NCBI GenBank assembly: GCA_028583405.1
Contig: JAPTMU010000155.1
Location: forward strand, 248,663 to 312,662
Length of the DNA stretch: 64,000 nt
Reading direction: 5' to 3'
DNA from: Pogonophryne albipinna
Lineage: Eukaryota; Chordata; Actinopteri; Perciformes; Artedidraconidae
Part shown: piece after piece, positions 1 through 12,273 of the stretch
How the letters are laid out: each line of letters begins with the position of its first letter
Numbering within the stretch: the first letter of the stretch is position 1
Translations under genes and position numbers: made by a program
The notes under the pieces: generated by a model
Told to the model about the DNA's origin: nothing
Database searches by the model: none
The model's input: the letters and a program-made list of their open reading frames with translations, nothing else

Positions 1-42
1 CAGCCCTTTCGCTTCACGGGCAGCGGTGGCGAGGGCAATGAC

Positions 43-890
43 GTGGCTCGTCACCATGACGACCATTACAGCACATCACAGAGAAGCCAGAACGGGGGAA
101 TGAGACCCATCCTTGATCTGTCAGTATTCCAGGCTGAGCGCCCCCAGCGGCAGCGCCCGCCAAAACACATCTCGAGCATGTGCGCCCACTCTGAGTTTTT
201 CTCAGAGTGGCAGCGCGTGTGTCTGATGGACAGATTGATGAGCAGGCTGATCAGCAGAGGATACGCCCTGCAGTTCGCCTCTCCCCCCCCCACCCCCCAC
301 AGTTCAATGGGATATAGGAAACACTCCTGTCCTCCCAGAAGCTATGTCTTGCGCTCCAATCAGAGCTCCTGTTGAAAGAGGCTATTTCCAGGGTTCCTCA
401 AGGGGAAGAAAATCAGGTGCTGGAATGTGTTCACCAGGACGACTGGTTCACTTCCACCTGAAGGATGCATACTTCCACGTACCCATCATCCCGAAACACA
501 GGAAATTCCTGCGTTTCTCATTTCAGGGAATATCAGACCAGACAATCGTCTGCCGTTCGGATATTTCCTGGCTCCTCGCATTTTTGTGTAGAGAAGGCTG
601 GAGCCACTACACAGAGGAGGGATGAGAGTGTGGTTTCCTCTGGACGACCTGCTATTTGCTGGCTCGCTCCAGGGAGGAAGTCTCTTTACAGACGTTACAT
701 CTCGTATCGCATCTGTCAAAGCCTGGGTTTCCTAATGAATTGGAAGAAAAGCTGTCCTCTTCCCTCTCAGACAATCGATTATCTGATAGTGGAATTAAAC
801 TCAGCCATCAGAGCGCGGCTCTCGTGGCAGTGAGTGGAGAAACTGACAGCTCTCCTCTGGCGTGTCACAAACCCGCACAGCCCTCTCCGT
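43..890 (+). pseudogene. DIRS reverse transcriptase fragment, copy A
   Basis: The two forward frames together give recognisable DIRS RT pieces. PILDLSVFQ lies near the start, HLKDAYFHVPIIPKHRKFLR at about 454-513 carries the first catalytic aspartate region, and the palm/thumb end with the VELNSA motif lies near 790-830. At least three frame changes and several stops interrupt it. The unit is repeated from 1081 onward, so this locus contains a tandem duplication of the RT segment and not one continuous gene. Confidence 0.7.
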
Positions 891-1080
891 GACGCAGCTG
901 CAGAGCTCGCGGCATTCCTCTGTCCCAGATATGCCTCCTACACACGGTCATAATAAATCCACGAGCACCGTTATAACGCCTCGTGTGGACAGCACTGCAC
1001 ACACCACTACTCATCCCCTGGGCGTGTACACGCCTCATGATGAGAGCCAGAGTGAAATGCAGCGTGTGGAGATTCCCTCG

Positions 1081-1802
1081 CAGCCCTTTTGCCTCAAGAA
1101 GCGCGAGCAGCGAGGGAGAGGGCGTGGCTCGTCACCATGACGACCATTACAGCATATCACAGAGAAGCCTCTCCCCCCGCATTTCCATGGGATACAAGAA
1201 ACACTCCTGTCATCCCAGGAACAGTGTCTTGCGCTCCATTCAGCGCTGCAGGAACACCTGTTGAAAAAGGCATTTTTTCCAAAAGGGAGGAAAATCAGGG
1301 GTTTTTACTCCCGTTATTTTCTAAATCCCGGGAAAAAAACGGGGGAGTGAGACCCATCCTTGATCTGTCAGTGTTCCACATGCTGACGATCAAACAGATG
1401 CTGGAATGTGTTCACCAGGATGTGGTTTTATCTGGACGACCTGCTATTGCTGGCTCGCTCCAGGGAGGAAGTCGCTTTACAGACGTTACATCTCGTATCA
1501 CATCTGTCAAAGCCTGGGTTTTCATAATGAATTTGAAGAAGAGCTGTCCTCTTCCCTCTCAGATATCCATTTATCTGGGAGTGGAATTAAACTCAGCCAG
1601 CAGAGCGCGGCTCTCGTGGCAGCGAGTGGAGGAACTGACAGCTCCCTCTCCGGCGTGTCACATCCCGCAGGCCCTCTCCGTGATACAACTGCTCAGCATG
1701 ACGTCAGCTGGTCATGTGGGGATCCCCCTGGGACTCCCCCACAGGAGGAGTCTCCAGAGGTGGTTCATTCGCCCGCAAATCGACCCCGTGCGTCAGAGGT
1801 AA
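1081..1802 (+). pseudogene. DIRS reverse transcriptase fragment, copy B
   Basis: This repeats copy A with a small number of substitutions. The matching start is at 1 and 1081 (the shared GTGGCTCGTCACCATGACGA block), and the matching end is the VELNSA region near 1580. Copy B lacks the LKDAYFHVPI segment present in copy A, so it carries an internal deletion of about 200 bp. It then reads on further downstream (toward the VGIPLGL-like stretch near 1715) than copy A, giving the more complete 3' RT end. Confidence 0.65.
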
Positions 1803-2145
1803 ATGTGCTGGAGCTGTTCTCCGGTTTGGGAAGTATTCCAGCACTTCGCCCCGTTGCTGTACAATCAAACATGTGTTGATTCGCACAGACAACAGGCCAG
1901 GGCAGCCTACCTCAATCGCCAGGGAGGAGTACGATCTGCGCAGCTTCTGAACGCAGCCAGGCGGCTGCTGTTCTGGGCGCGCACACACGTTGCTCTCCAT
2001 CAGAGCAATGTATATTCCCGGCGAATTGAACTGAGGGGCTCGCAGAGCGCAACAGCCGTTGTATGCGAGGAGTACGGAGACTCAGACCTGTGTCACGCAC
2101 ACTGGCGCCTCAGTGGGATTTGGCTTTGGTGTTACGCGCACTAAA
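1790..2145 (+). pseudogene. DIRS RNase H-like region fragment
   Basis: Two overlapping forward frames carry the segment between RT and recombinase of fish DIRS elements, including LLYNQTCVDSHRQQARAAYL and LLNAARRLLFWARTHV. The position between the RT and YR domains fits the RNase H domain, but catalytic residues cannot be fixed because of frame breaks. Confidence 0.5.
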
Positions 2146-2237
2146 GCAAAGCCCCATTTGAACCTGATCAGGTTCCCCTTAAACTGTTATCAGCCAAAGT
2201 AGGCTATTACTTTTGGCTCCATCAGCGAAAAGGGTGA

Positions 2238-2745
2238 GTGATTTGTCTGCTCTCTCTGTCATGTCTCCGGATCCAAGGAGATGCAGTTCAGCTGTTTTAC
2301 GCCCTAACCCGGCTTCATGCCAAAGGTCATCACAACTCTTTTAGATCAAGAGTGATCACCCTGGCTGGCTTATTCCCTCCTCCTCACAGGTCGGAGGAAG
2401 AAGCCACATCTCATCTCCTCTGTCCTGTGCGAGCGCTGTCCTGCTATGTGGCGCGCACGGCTGCCTTGCGCCGTTCTCAGCGCCTGTTTGTGCATTATAG
2501 AGAGCGCTCGATCGGGCAACCTCTGTCTGCACAACGGCTGTCACACTGGCTGTGTGAGGCTGTGTCGCAGGCGTATGTCTTCTCTGGGGTGGATCCCCCG
2601 GCGAACATCAGTGCGCACTCCGCCAGAGGAATTGTCCTCCTCCACGGCTTTGCACGGAGGAACGTCAGTGGAAGACATTTGCACTGCTGCATCTTGGTCT
2701 TCCCCCTGTTCATTTATTCAATTTTATTGAGGGATGTCTCTCATT
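2238..2745 (+). pseudogene. DIRS tyrosine recombinase (YR) fragment
   Basis: The frame contains LLCPVRALSCYVARTAALRR, a SAQRLSHWL block and the H-x-x-R signature within NISAHSARG. A one-base frame change near 2630 moves the reading into TALHGGTSVEDICTAASWSS and the FIQFY segment that carries the likely nucleophilic tyrosine. In DIRS elements this enzyme integrates the circular DNA copy. The frame change and upstream stops make it non-functional. The hAT insertion begins about 25 bp after the tyrosine region. Confidence 0.75.
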
Positions 2746-2760
2746 CCTCTCTGACACACC

Positions 2761-4264
2761 CTGTACTGCAGGGGTGGCCAACCAGTCAGAGGTTAAGAGC
2801 CACATTTTTTCTATGTTACTGCAAAGAGCCACATCAAACACAGTCACTGATACCGCTTGTTTCAGTTTTTTACTGATGCATTTTTGTGGCATTGGGATAT
2901 ATATTTTTTAAATCCTCTGGAGCAGAGAGAGGAGCTGTGGATTATTGTTATTGATTAGTGCATCAGTGTTTCTTAGGGTCAAAAACACTAAACTCACAAC
3001 TTAAAATGAAAGTGTTTAGTTTATTTAATAAAAGAGCACATGTTCAATGTGAAAAGTGACAGTAGTTATAGATTATTTGCAATTTGGTGCTATATATTTA
3101 AAAAAAAACATTTATATATATTTTTTAAACACCTTGAATTTCAGGGGGGGGCGCGGGGCTCCGTTGGCGGGGCGCAGCGCCCCTCCAAGACAATGGTAGG
3201 GGAAACACTGGATAGTGTTTAATCAACGATAGGTTTTCCCCCCCTCAAAGGTGATTGGTTCACTGCATCGCAGGTATTATTGTGATTGGCTCATGACACC
3301 TGACACCACACATACACACGTAGGGAGAGCCGGGACGAAAGTAACACGGGACAAAAGTAACGGAGCGATTTTATCCGAGCCCAAAACAACTTTGACCAGC
3401 CAAATTACGTCAGAATGATCAGCATTCAATACTGAACAGACCTACTAAATATCAGGTTTAACTGTCAGGAGTAGCTAGTGTTGTCACGATACCAACATTT
3501 TGGTTTCGATATAAGTCAAGAATTGCGATTCCGATTCTTTTTCAATACTTTTCTTAAAAAAAGGGAAACAGTCTTAAATGTAATTATTGTGCTTTATTTC
3601 ACACCAGAACCATAACCATAACACAAACTTTTAAACAATGAGAACAATAAATAAAATAAATGACAAGAATTCGTATTAAATCAAATTAATACATTTCTTA
3701 CAGACAGGCCTCGTGGTGTCCCGTAGGCTTGCCCTCACTGTCAGAGATATAGCTAAAATAATTCCAAATTTCGCTTCTGGCGTCTTTTTTGTCAACAAGC
3801 CGAGGCGCAGCGGCAGTTGCACTCCCACTTGCAGCCATGCTTCTCGTTTTCTCACATGCCCTGGCAGCTAGCGCGTGCACGGGAGAGGGGAGGCACTTGA
3901 GCGTGCTTGAGAGGGGCGGGACTGCAGGCACGGCTGCAGTGCAGGGAGTGGAAGCAGAGCGCTGAACACACACGGCTCTTATTAAAACGGCGCTTTATCA
4001 TACTTTCCCCCGTCATTCTTAAAGTACCGATACTAATGAAACGGAGGAATCGTACTGTTTTTAACGGCAGGGTATCGCGGTATCTTTCAAGTATCGGTAC
4101 ACCGTGCAACACTAGTCAGGAGTGTCTCTCCCCCAAACTCACACATATACAATTCGATATGAACTGAAGACGAGCCGCATGAAACTAGGCAAAGAGCCGC
4201 ATGAAACTAGGCAAAGAGCCGCATGCGGCTCGAGAGCCGCGGGTTGGCCACCCCTGCTGTACTG
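2761..4264. mobile_element. Non-autonomous hAT element with 8-bp target duplication, inside the DIRS element
   Basis: Terminal inverted repeats CAGGGGTGGCCAACC (2769-2783) and its exact complement (4242-4256) are flanked by the perfect 8-bp direct repeat CTGTACTG (2761-2768 and 4257-4264). This is the hAT signature. No transposase is visible. The right end carries short tandem copies of an AAAGAGCCGCATG motif. A second, smaller hAT MITE is inserted at 3473-4115. Removing the element and one duplication rejoins the DIRS sequence. Confidence 0.92.
3465..4123. mobile_element. hAT MITE nested in the hAT element
   Basis: The 8-bp direct repeat TCAGGAGT (3465-3472 and 4116-4123) flanks a 643-bp segment. 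Its ends contain CTAGTGTTG on the left and the complementary CAACACTAG on the right, followed inward by related GATACC/GGTATC motifs. No credible ORF is present. It is younger than the surrounding hAT element. Confidence 0.85.
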
Positions 4265-5047
4265 AGTGTCCTGTCAGAGTGAGTGACGTCAGGGATCCAG
4301 CTGTGCGCCTCGCTCCTGCCTCTCGGCACACGGAGAGCGGCCCTTTTTCCCTCTTATGAGAGGGATGTTTCCTTTTTTTCCTCTGACACACTTTGTCAGA
4401 GTGAGTGATATCAGGGATCCAGCTGTGCGCTCTCCTGCCTGTCTGCACGCAGAGAGCTTCTGTTCCCCCTCTTTTTGTCACTGGGCAAAGTATGACCTTC
4501 GTCTCTACTTTTTCACAGCGGCAGGTATGTATTGTTCCCAGCCTTCGTCCCCTCATGGAGAATATTCATGTTATGCTATATTCCAGGGACGGTGATGCGC
4601 CATTACGCATGGCGCAATAGGCATGGGTTGTTATTGAGCAGGTGTGTCTGTGCTTCTAGTACCGGGCGGACCCAGTGGGGCGCAGACTACATCATGCTTC
4701 GCCCTTAACCCAATAGCGATAGTCTTAGAGGGCGAAGCCATATACGAAATAGAACTGAAGTTACCTACTGTAACTCCAGCTTCTATGAGTATTGGCGTAG
4801 CCCTCTAAGGCTATCGCTATTGGGTAATCCCCCTGCGCACCCGCGCAGCACTGAAAACACTTGTAGTCCGCGCCCGCCCGCAAGGTGGCCCCCACCCTCG
4901 GGCTCCCTTACGGTATAAATAGGAAGGAGGCCCGACAATCTGCTCCCATACAAAATAACTTTTCTTCAGCTATTCGTGGAGCCAGTAGTAGTCTTAGAGG
5001 GCTACGCCAATACTCATAGAAGCTGGAGTTACAGTAGGTAACTTCAG
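4265..5047 (+). mobile_element. 3' non-coding part and inverted repeats of the DIRS element
   Basis: After the hAT insertion the DIRS sequence resumes. Two imperfect direct copies of a GTGAGTGA-CAGGGATCCAGCTGTGCG block occur at about 4279 and 4401. A 55-bp inverted repeat is perfect over its length (4755-4809 against 4993-5047). A shorter complementary pair (about 4711-4732 and 4801-4822) adds a fold. Inverted terminal repeats plus an internal complementary region are hallmarks of DIRS elements, where they guide formation of the circular integration intermediate. Confidence 0.7.
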
Positions 5048-7219
5048 ATACCAGCGGTAACCAGCCAAGCGCCGGGCAAAAAACAATCTTCAAATAAAAG
5101 AAAGTCACCGGAGGAGTTAAAGGAGAGTGACAGGGAGTATGAGAAGAAGAGGGAGAGAAAGTTTCAGCCAGCTTGATCGATGGAGTTGGCTTCTATAGAG
5201 TGGTGCAGTGACGCGTCGTAAAACCCTTTTATAATCTATCGACTAGTTTTATGATTTGAAAATTATAAAAAAGTAGGGTAGACATGTGGAGATTATCCGG
5301 CTGAACAAAACGTGCATTTATCAAACAGGTTTGTTTTCCACAGACCTTATTTCCAGCTATTTTCCAAAACCTCGTGGAGAAATCCCATTGCTTTTTGTCG
5401 AGGGAACCAGCAGCTTACTTCCTGGTTTTAGGACGCGTCACTGGCTGCACCTCTCAATATGATGCCAATATAAACAAGGTCTTCTGTCGGCTCTGTACAT
5501 CAATGCCGACCTATGCTGACAAGTAAGTGAAGAGTAGACAATATAAAGGTATTGGCGAAATGTCCCAGCAGTTTAGGATAATGAAGGATCTAATCTAATG
5601 TATTACAAAGCCATTACATTTCTAACTCCTGATGACAGGAAGGCAGAAAGCACATTATACAAATAATAATACTCATAATAATAGCAGACATTTTTTAACA
5701 ATGACCACAATATCATTATTTTAATAAACCAAATATGAACAATTGAGGAAAATGAGGAAGAACTGATTATTCAAATGTTGTAGTACAAGTAGTAATGTAG
5801 TTAGTGCATTACTATTGCAACAAATGTGTTAATTTTCTTCAATATTAGTCGATTTTTTTTGGACGAATGCTCCGGGCCAGTGGTTACAATGGTGGGGCCA
5901 GTGACAATACAATTTTAACATCATGCAATAACACTGAGACGACATTAGTTGCATTGAACTGATCTTTTTAATAAGTTGTACTTACAATGTAGTGAGAAAC
6001 ATGGGCTTGTGCTTCACTGAGGACCTTTGTCATTCTGACAGGGAGGCCACTGCAGTTATTACACTTCGCGTTTTGAAATATGTGTAACTGTTAATATAAA
6101 AGCCACACTGCTCAAACTTCGTTACTTTCCCTAAAATTGGTATATTTATTTATTTTGGGACGTGGGGAATGAAGAAAAAAATATATATGAGCATGTTATG
6201 AGCATGGGATTTTGACCCCTCATATAAACATATGCATAATGCTGCGCTATACTTTGCGGCCACACGCCTTTGCCAAGCAACGCTTATTGTTTAGGTCCTT
6301 TGATAAGCAGGCAGTCATATCATTAGCTAGAACTAGCTAGATCTGATAGATTTGGACATAAACGTGAGTGAAGTATAACCGGACGCGAGAGAGAGATCAG
6401 AGATCAGATCAGCTGCTGCTGACGGAGAACACGCAGCTCTTCCGGATCACAGCTCCCCCGCTGTGACGGACCGTTGAGTGGCGCAAAATACACTAAGAGT
6501 TAGACCTAACACACTTAGCTAGTTTATCTACTCTGGAACTAGCTAAACTAGTTAGAAATATATGTATTCTTTACTGTCGGGTCACTCATTACAGGTTCAG
6601 CAAGCTGCACGAGACTGACGGGCTGTCAGGAGAGGGAGAGGAAAAGAGAGCACCCCGTTTATTTTTCCCATTTTATTATCCAGAATTACTGTAAACTTTT
6701 GAATAAAGTAGTTAATCTACTATTAGTAGTTTGTTTAAATGCATTAATTATGTTTTTTTTTCATTAACATAACATAAATCTCACGTACCCCCTGCAGTAC
6801 TCCAACGTACCCCTAGGGGCCCGCGTACCCCCATTTGAGAACCACTGCTCTAAAGGACAGATAGCTTATACTTTTTTGAATAGGTTTGCTTCAACCCAGT
6901 TAAAGTTGTACGATATTTGACCGCAATTATTTTAACAAAGCAGAACATTTTAATTTACAGGCCAATACACTCACAATAGGACTCTATGAGCTGGCAAATA
7001 GACTATAAGGGGAACTTCACCTTTTACATTACACTTTAAACAGTATTATGAGAACATTGATTAAAACAGGTTTAAGTTGTAATGGTACAAACTGATTCCC
7101 TAGATAACTAATTGGAAAAAAAGCTAGAAGTTACAAAAAAATGACACACAAACGAAATGACTCATCTTCTAACATCTGGTGAAAAACAATGCAGATATTT
7201 GTATCCACTGATCATGTGA
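5048..7219. other. Intergenic stretch 3' of the CD99-family gene with hAT remnants
   Basis: No host exon was recognised. A plus-strand codon run at about 5093-5175 reads KRKSPEELKESDREYEKKRE, which resembles the N-terminal part of hAT transposases with a TTF-type zinc finger. It stops after about 27 codons. At 6770-6847 a hAT end terminates in GAGAACCACTG. The matching left end was not found, so the element is incomplete or its boundary is unclear. The rest is AT-rich sequence without recognisable features. Further tail exons of the CD99-family gene would be expected on the minus strand here but were not seen. Confidence 0.4.
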
Positions 7220-7419
7220 CTAGGCCAGCAGCAGTTGTAACACTGGTGAGGTCACTGCCCTGAGGGACTCCACTAATGAGTTTACTGTAAAAGCCTTACG
7301 TTGAATCCCGAAGCACAGCTTCTTCTTCTGGTAGGAGATGTAGCTGGTGATTGCTCCCACCAGCGCCATAGCAACCGCGCTAACAATCCCTGCAATGGTG
7401 CCCACTTCTGCTGTGGTCT
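7220..7419 (-). CDS. cd99l2: CD99-family exon 8, transmembrane segment and tail start
   Basis: Acceptor TTTGCAG opens ETTAEVGTIAGIVSAVAMAL, then a helix ending at SYISYQKKKLCFGIQ. The small-residue-rich helix followed by the lysine cluster is the family transmembrane/stop-transfer signature. Reading on gives 26 more residues to TAG at 7220-7222. Alternatively CAAC|GTAAGG at 7300|7299 is a good phase-1 donor, matching the family's usual junction after I-Q. A downstream exon was not found, so the true C-terminus is unresolved. Confidence 0.75.
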
Positions 7420-10400
7420 CTGCAAATGCCCAGAGACATTAACACCAACAGACAGTAGAGATGCATTTATGAACAAACACTAGAAGCAGAGAGAACACAC
7501 CATTGTTGTCTTCACGGGGGTTGATCTGATCGTCACCACGTCCACCTGTGAAAACACAGCACACAGAAGGGTTAATTTTCTTAGCTACGGAGCTTTACAT
7601 GGATTTGTTATACATTTGCAGACATTACCTTTGCCTCCGTCAGGTTTGTAGGTATCATCTTTACCAACCTCTTCCAGATCATTGTCAGAAATTACACCTG
7701 AAAATAAGTATTTATATTAAAATCACTAAATGATAAACTGTCAGAGCAAACTCAAAATGTCAAATGTGCACAAAGCTTGATTTATAATTAATTTGCTTTT
7801 GAAGGGATATTTTGGATGTTTTTGTAGTGGGGTAAGTATATCTGTTTCTTTATGCCGCCTGCCATCTATTTTGATAGAATCCAATACAAATCCCACTTCA
7901 AAACAACCAACTACCTCTTTACATTGTTTTGCTGTATATGATGCAGAAGCTGGTGTCATTCCTTTTGTAATGATACTATGTCAGGTGGTGCTCTTTTGTA
8001 TTCTCTTCCATTTGGACATGACAAGAGTCTAAATTGATTATAATTGATCATATAGAATAGATTAAACAGCAGTTTTTTGCACCTTTTATTTGCCCCGTCA
8101 AACAGAGTTTTTTGTCAATATATATATTCTGGATGTATTACGCTGATACTTATATTAATATTTTAAAGTTTAATTCTAATACAAATAATAAAATAAATAT
8201 AAATTCAATAACAAATAGATTTAGAAATGTAAGCAGACATTTGTCTTCATAATAGCCAATTCGTAGATAAATACTGGGTATAAATAAGCATTTTTTAAGT
8301 CGACCGCCAGTAGTCTTATAGATTATTGTATGAGTGAACTAATATTATTATTATAATAGTAATGATAATAATATTGGCATTAATTCCTAAAATAAAAATA
8401 ACTTATTAAATGATTATTTGTTTGCAAAAAAAAGTAAATAATGAACTGAGAAAAAGAAGAAACTATATTTGGTCTAAAGCAGATAAATAAAGCTTTGAAT
8501 GCAGAAATAGCATGTGAGGGACAGTGTTACCAGCAGAGTGGGGGTGGGGGAGGGGGGGTGATGAGCAACAGATGAAAACAATGAGCTCCCTCTGAGACAT
8601 GAAGAGTTTCATTAAGTTCTTGTGTAGAGTTTAACAACAGAGCACTCATCCCAGCAGACTGTGGGGACACTTGTCCGCATGGTGGCCATGCAACTGTCTG
8701 AAGATTGTTTTCTTATGCCTATCAGAACAAATGAGTATCGTGCATACTGTTTAAGTCCTCCAAATCAAAACTTTTGGGGATTTCCGGATGATTTCTAGAC
8801 ATTAAATGACTTTCGATGTATGTGGGAGGACTTAAATACACAAAACAAACTCAAACATTGACTTTAATTAAATGTATTATGTCAAAAAATGTCACGTAAC
8901 TGTATTAGTTTAGTTGTAGGCAATAATATTAAGTTGAAGCTAATATTTGTATCTCAACATTATATAACCTAATACAGTTTTGTGAAATCTGTTGACATAA
9001 TACATTTAATTGAATTAATTAAGTTTCAGTTGTTTCACTTCAGAAGCACAAGTAGCACTTAAGAATTCCCAGTGTATATGATGGGGTGATGTTTATGCCT
9101 CAGTATATTTAACAAGGGCACTTTATAATATAATATAAGTTGAAAACACCCAGCCTTAAATATACTGTTATTGATAAACCATACATATTGACTATCTATT
9201 AAAGCCACCATGTTTAGAACTTGTATATGATTAAATCATCTAATTATTTAACTATATTGATGTTTTTTACATTTCTGCTATGTTCATATTTCACACATAG
9301 CGGCTTTAATTCCACACAAAAAACTGATTTATAAAGTGATGCCGAGCTAATAGCTAATCCCACCTCCCTGCCCCTTGTTCTTATCCTTGCCACCAATGTC
9401 ATTGTTGGGGTCCAAGGCATCGGACAGGTCAAAGTAATCCGCAGCTGTGGAGGCCAAAAGGTCGGGGGTCAGTGTGTTTGCAAAATAAAGGCAGAAGCAG
9501 CAGTCAGAACAAAACATTAACAACATAGAAACAATATTTAGCATTTGAGCAGAGAGAGTAACACCTGGGCTGCGGTCGAATAGCCTTTCGCTAACCGCTC
9601 TTCATTGACTCAATACTTAATAATAATTCAAACTTGTTTATCCCTCCTGTCGTGTTCGGGTCAGATTTGACCAATTTACTTCTTACATCAATCAATCATA
9701 ACTATTGTGTTTTACATGTTATAGCTTCCAGGGCTCATGGTATCCTCCACAGTAGGCATTTGAACATATTCAATTGCTATTCACCCCATTCATTTAATTT
9801 TGAGTGATTTGGTCAACTTTGTAAAACCTATGATGTTCCCAGTCAAAACACCACACATATACATACATTATCAGTGTCTATTCACTGTGGTTATTCATGT
9901 AAACCAGTATTCTGATACATTGTTTACAGCTGAAAAGGTGTTAAATCAAATGTGGTCATGATTAATGTTTTTTTTTGTAAGAGCAGTTACTGTAAAACAG
10001 ACCGGTCAAATTTGACCAGGAACACCAAAGAAGGGGGAGAACAAACATGACAGGAGGGTTAAAAAGTACTCAGGAAATGGCAATAGGGGACTGCCATGAT
10101 TTGCTTTATTTTGATAATGGTCCAGTGTATACTTTGCTAAAGAGAATACAAGATAAATCATTCAAATGAGCATTTAGAGGATTCAAACTGCTCTTATCAT
10201 GGTTGCCAACAAGTTTTTCAAAGCATTTAACCAATGAAACTTCCTAAGCAAGAAAGACTATTCGACCACAGACCTGGTGAAAAGAAATTGAAACAGACTT
10301 AAGTATATAGATTAGAGAGATCATATAAGGAAGGAAGTCAAATTGGATTAACAGCCAACTAAAACAGAAGCAGAAGAGAACTGGTTAGTGAAATATAAAG

Positions 10401-12228
10401 CAGGGGAAATTAAATTAAAGGTGGGGTAGGTAATTTTGGAGAAACCAGCTCGAGTGCGCTAGAATTTGAAAATACACAACCGGAAAAAATCTGCCACTTC
10501 CTTACAGAGCCCCTCCTCCAACACACACGCGCACATGACCAATGAGGGCACGAGATAAGTTTGTGCACAGATGAAAGGCTGACAGGCAGGTAGGCCATCC
10601 AGTTATTTTAGCCGGGCCGGCTAAAATGATTGGTCGTGCTTTTTACAGTACTACGGCTTCCACAGATGACATTTTTTTATGGATTTTTTGTCAAAGCACT
10701 TAAGATATTCATTGCTATCGGGATGTTAAGAGCATTCCATGGAATATAACAACAAGTGTATCTCGAGCCGGTTTCTCAAACTTACCTACCACACCTTTAA
10801 GGCTTTTTATGAAAACCTGGTCCTCTGCAGTAGAGTTTCCGGCCTGAGAAGGGAAGCTGAGGATTCTCTCACCTGGCTTGGGTTTGGGCTTGAACGGGGC
10901 CTTGGTTACTGCCTTGGAGGGGGCTTTGGTGGTAATGGTGGTGATGTCACCAATTGAATCAAAACCTGCACACAACATTGACAGCTCAAACCTAGAGATC
11001 GACGGGACTTCAGTTATAAGTCCACTGTAAATGATTCAACAGCATAAGTAGTATTACTGATGCTGTTTCAATCACATTAGTATGCATAAAAAGTGACAGG
11101 TGACACGCCCCCAATTATGCAAATGAGCTAAGTCCCGCCTCCATTGTTCGAAACCCTTTGATGTGATTGGGTACAATCATGTTAATGAGCTAAGTCCCGC
11201 CTCCCATTGTTCGAGATCCTTTGATGTGTTGATTAAGGTATGTGTGGAATCCCCCTCAGGGTATTGCCTTTGTTGTCTATTTCTTTGATGTGTTGATTAA
11301 GGTAGTCTCTTTGAAGTTATATTGTCTGATAGGTAGGTGTGGAATGCCCCCCAGGGTAGTGCCTTTGTAGTCTAATTCTTTGATGTGAGATAATAGGTAG
11401 GTGTGGAATGCCCCCCAGGGTAGTGCCTTTGTTGTCTATTTCTTTGATGTGTTGATTAATGCAGTCTCTTTGAAGTTACGCTGTCTGGCCCCCTCAGGGT
11501 TGTATAATCTAATTAGCCTGTGATGTTATCCCTTTGAGGTGGTGTGTTATAAGCCTTTTGATGTTAATCTATGTGTGTCTTTGAAGTTAAGTGTGAGACT
11601 GTCTAACCCCCTCCCCGCCTAGGCCTCTCCCCCCTTTCTCCACCCCTTCCTTTCCCTTCGGTTGTGTACTTTTCAGAATACGTAAAGGGGGAAACAAATA
11701 AAACAATTTAAAAAAACATGATCTTTGTCTTTTTTTATAATTACTATACACCACTATAAGAATTTCCTGTAAGCAACAAAAAAGAAGGTTTGAATGGTGA
11801 AAAAGACTCACCTTTACAGTGCCTCCCACTCAACATAACAAGTCCCGCCCTCCTCACCAGATCATTTAAAAGTAAGGGGGTGGAATTAGATGAAAATAGG
11901 AATATTCTCAAATTAAAAAAGACAGTAATCTCCACTTACCAAGTCACCTTGCAAAAAAGAAAAATGGCCAAGAGACGCCTGTGACAACTTACCGATGTAG
12001 CGCCATTCAAGAAACGAATGCCTCAGCGGGGTGGGAGTCAGAGCCTACAGCCAGAGATCTTTGCATAAACTTATCTCGTGCCCTCTTTTTGGTCATGTGG
12101 AGCGCGTTCATGTGTGCTGGAGGAGGGGCTATGTGAGGAAGTGGCAGATTTTCGGTTGTGTACTTTCAAATTCTCGCTCACTGGAGCTGGTTTCTCCAAA
12201 ATGACCTATCCCCTACCTTAAGAACAAT

Positions 12229-12273
<45 letters not shown>

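Larger units (their letters stand above)
1..2760 (+). mobile_element. Decayed DIRS-like tyrosine-recombinase retroelement, coding part
   Basis: DIRS elements copy through RNA and integrate with a tyrosine recombinase instead of a DDE integrase. In order the segment shows DIRS-type reverse transcriptase fragments (motifs RPILDLSVF and LKDAYFHVPI, then SCPLPSQ and VELNSA), an RNase H-like stretch at about 1790-2145, and a tyrosine recombinase domain at 2238-2745. Many stops and frameshifts divide it, so it is a pseudo-element. The 5' end lies outside the window. A hAT insertion at 2769-4256 separates this coding part from the 3' non-coding part and terminal repeats (4257-5047). Family assignment rests on protein motifs and on the inverted terminal repeats. 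Confidence 0.8.

Noticed and set aside
4185..4620. Several short ORFs in the DIRS 3' non-coding part
   Set aside because: They overlap direct repeats and the hAT end, with no domain or consistent frame.
5872..5910. Left end for the hAT terminus at 6847 (CAGTGGTTACAATGG)
   Set aside because: Only the first eight bases match, and no CTCTAAAG duplication precedes it.
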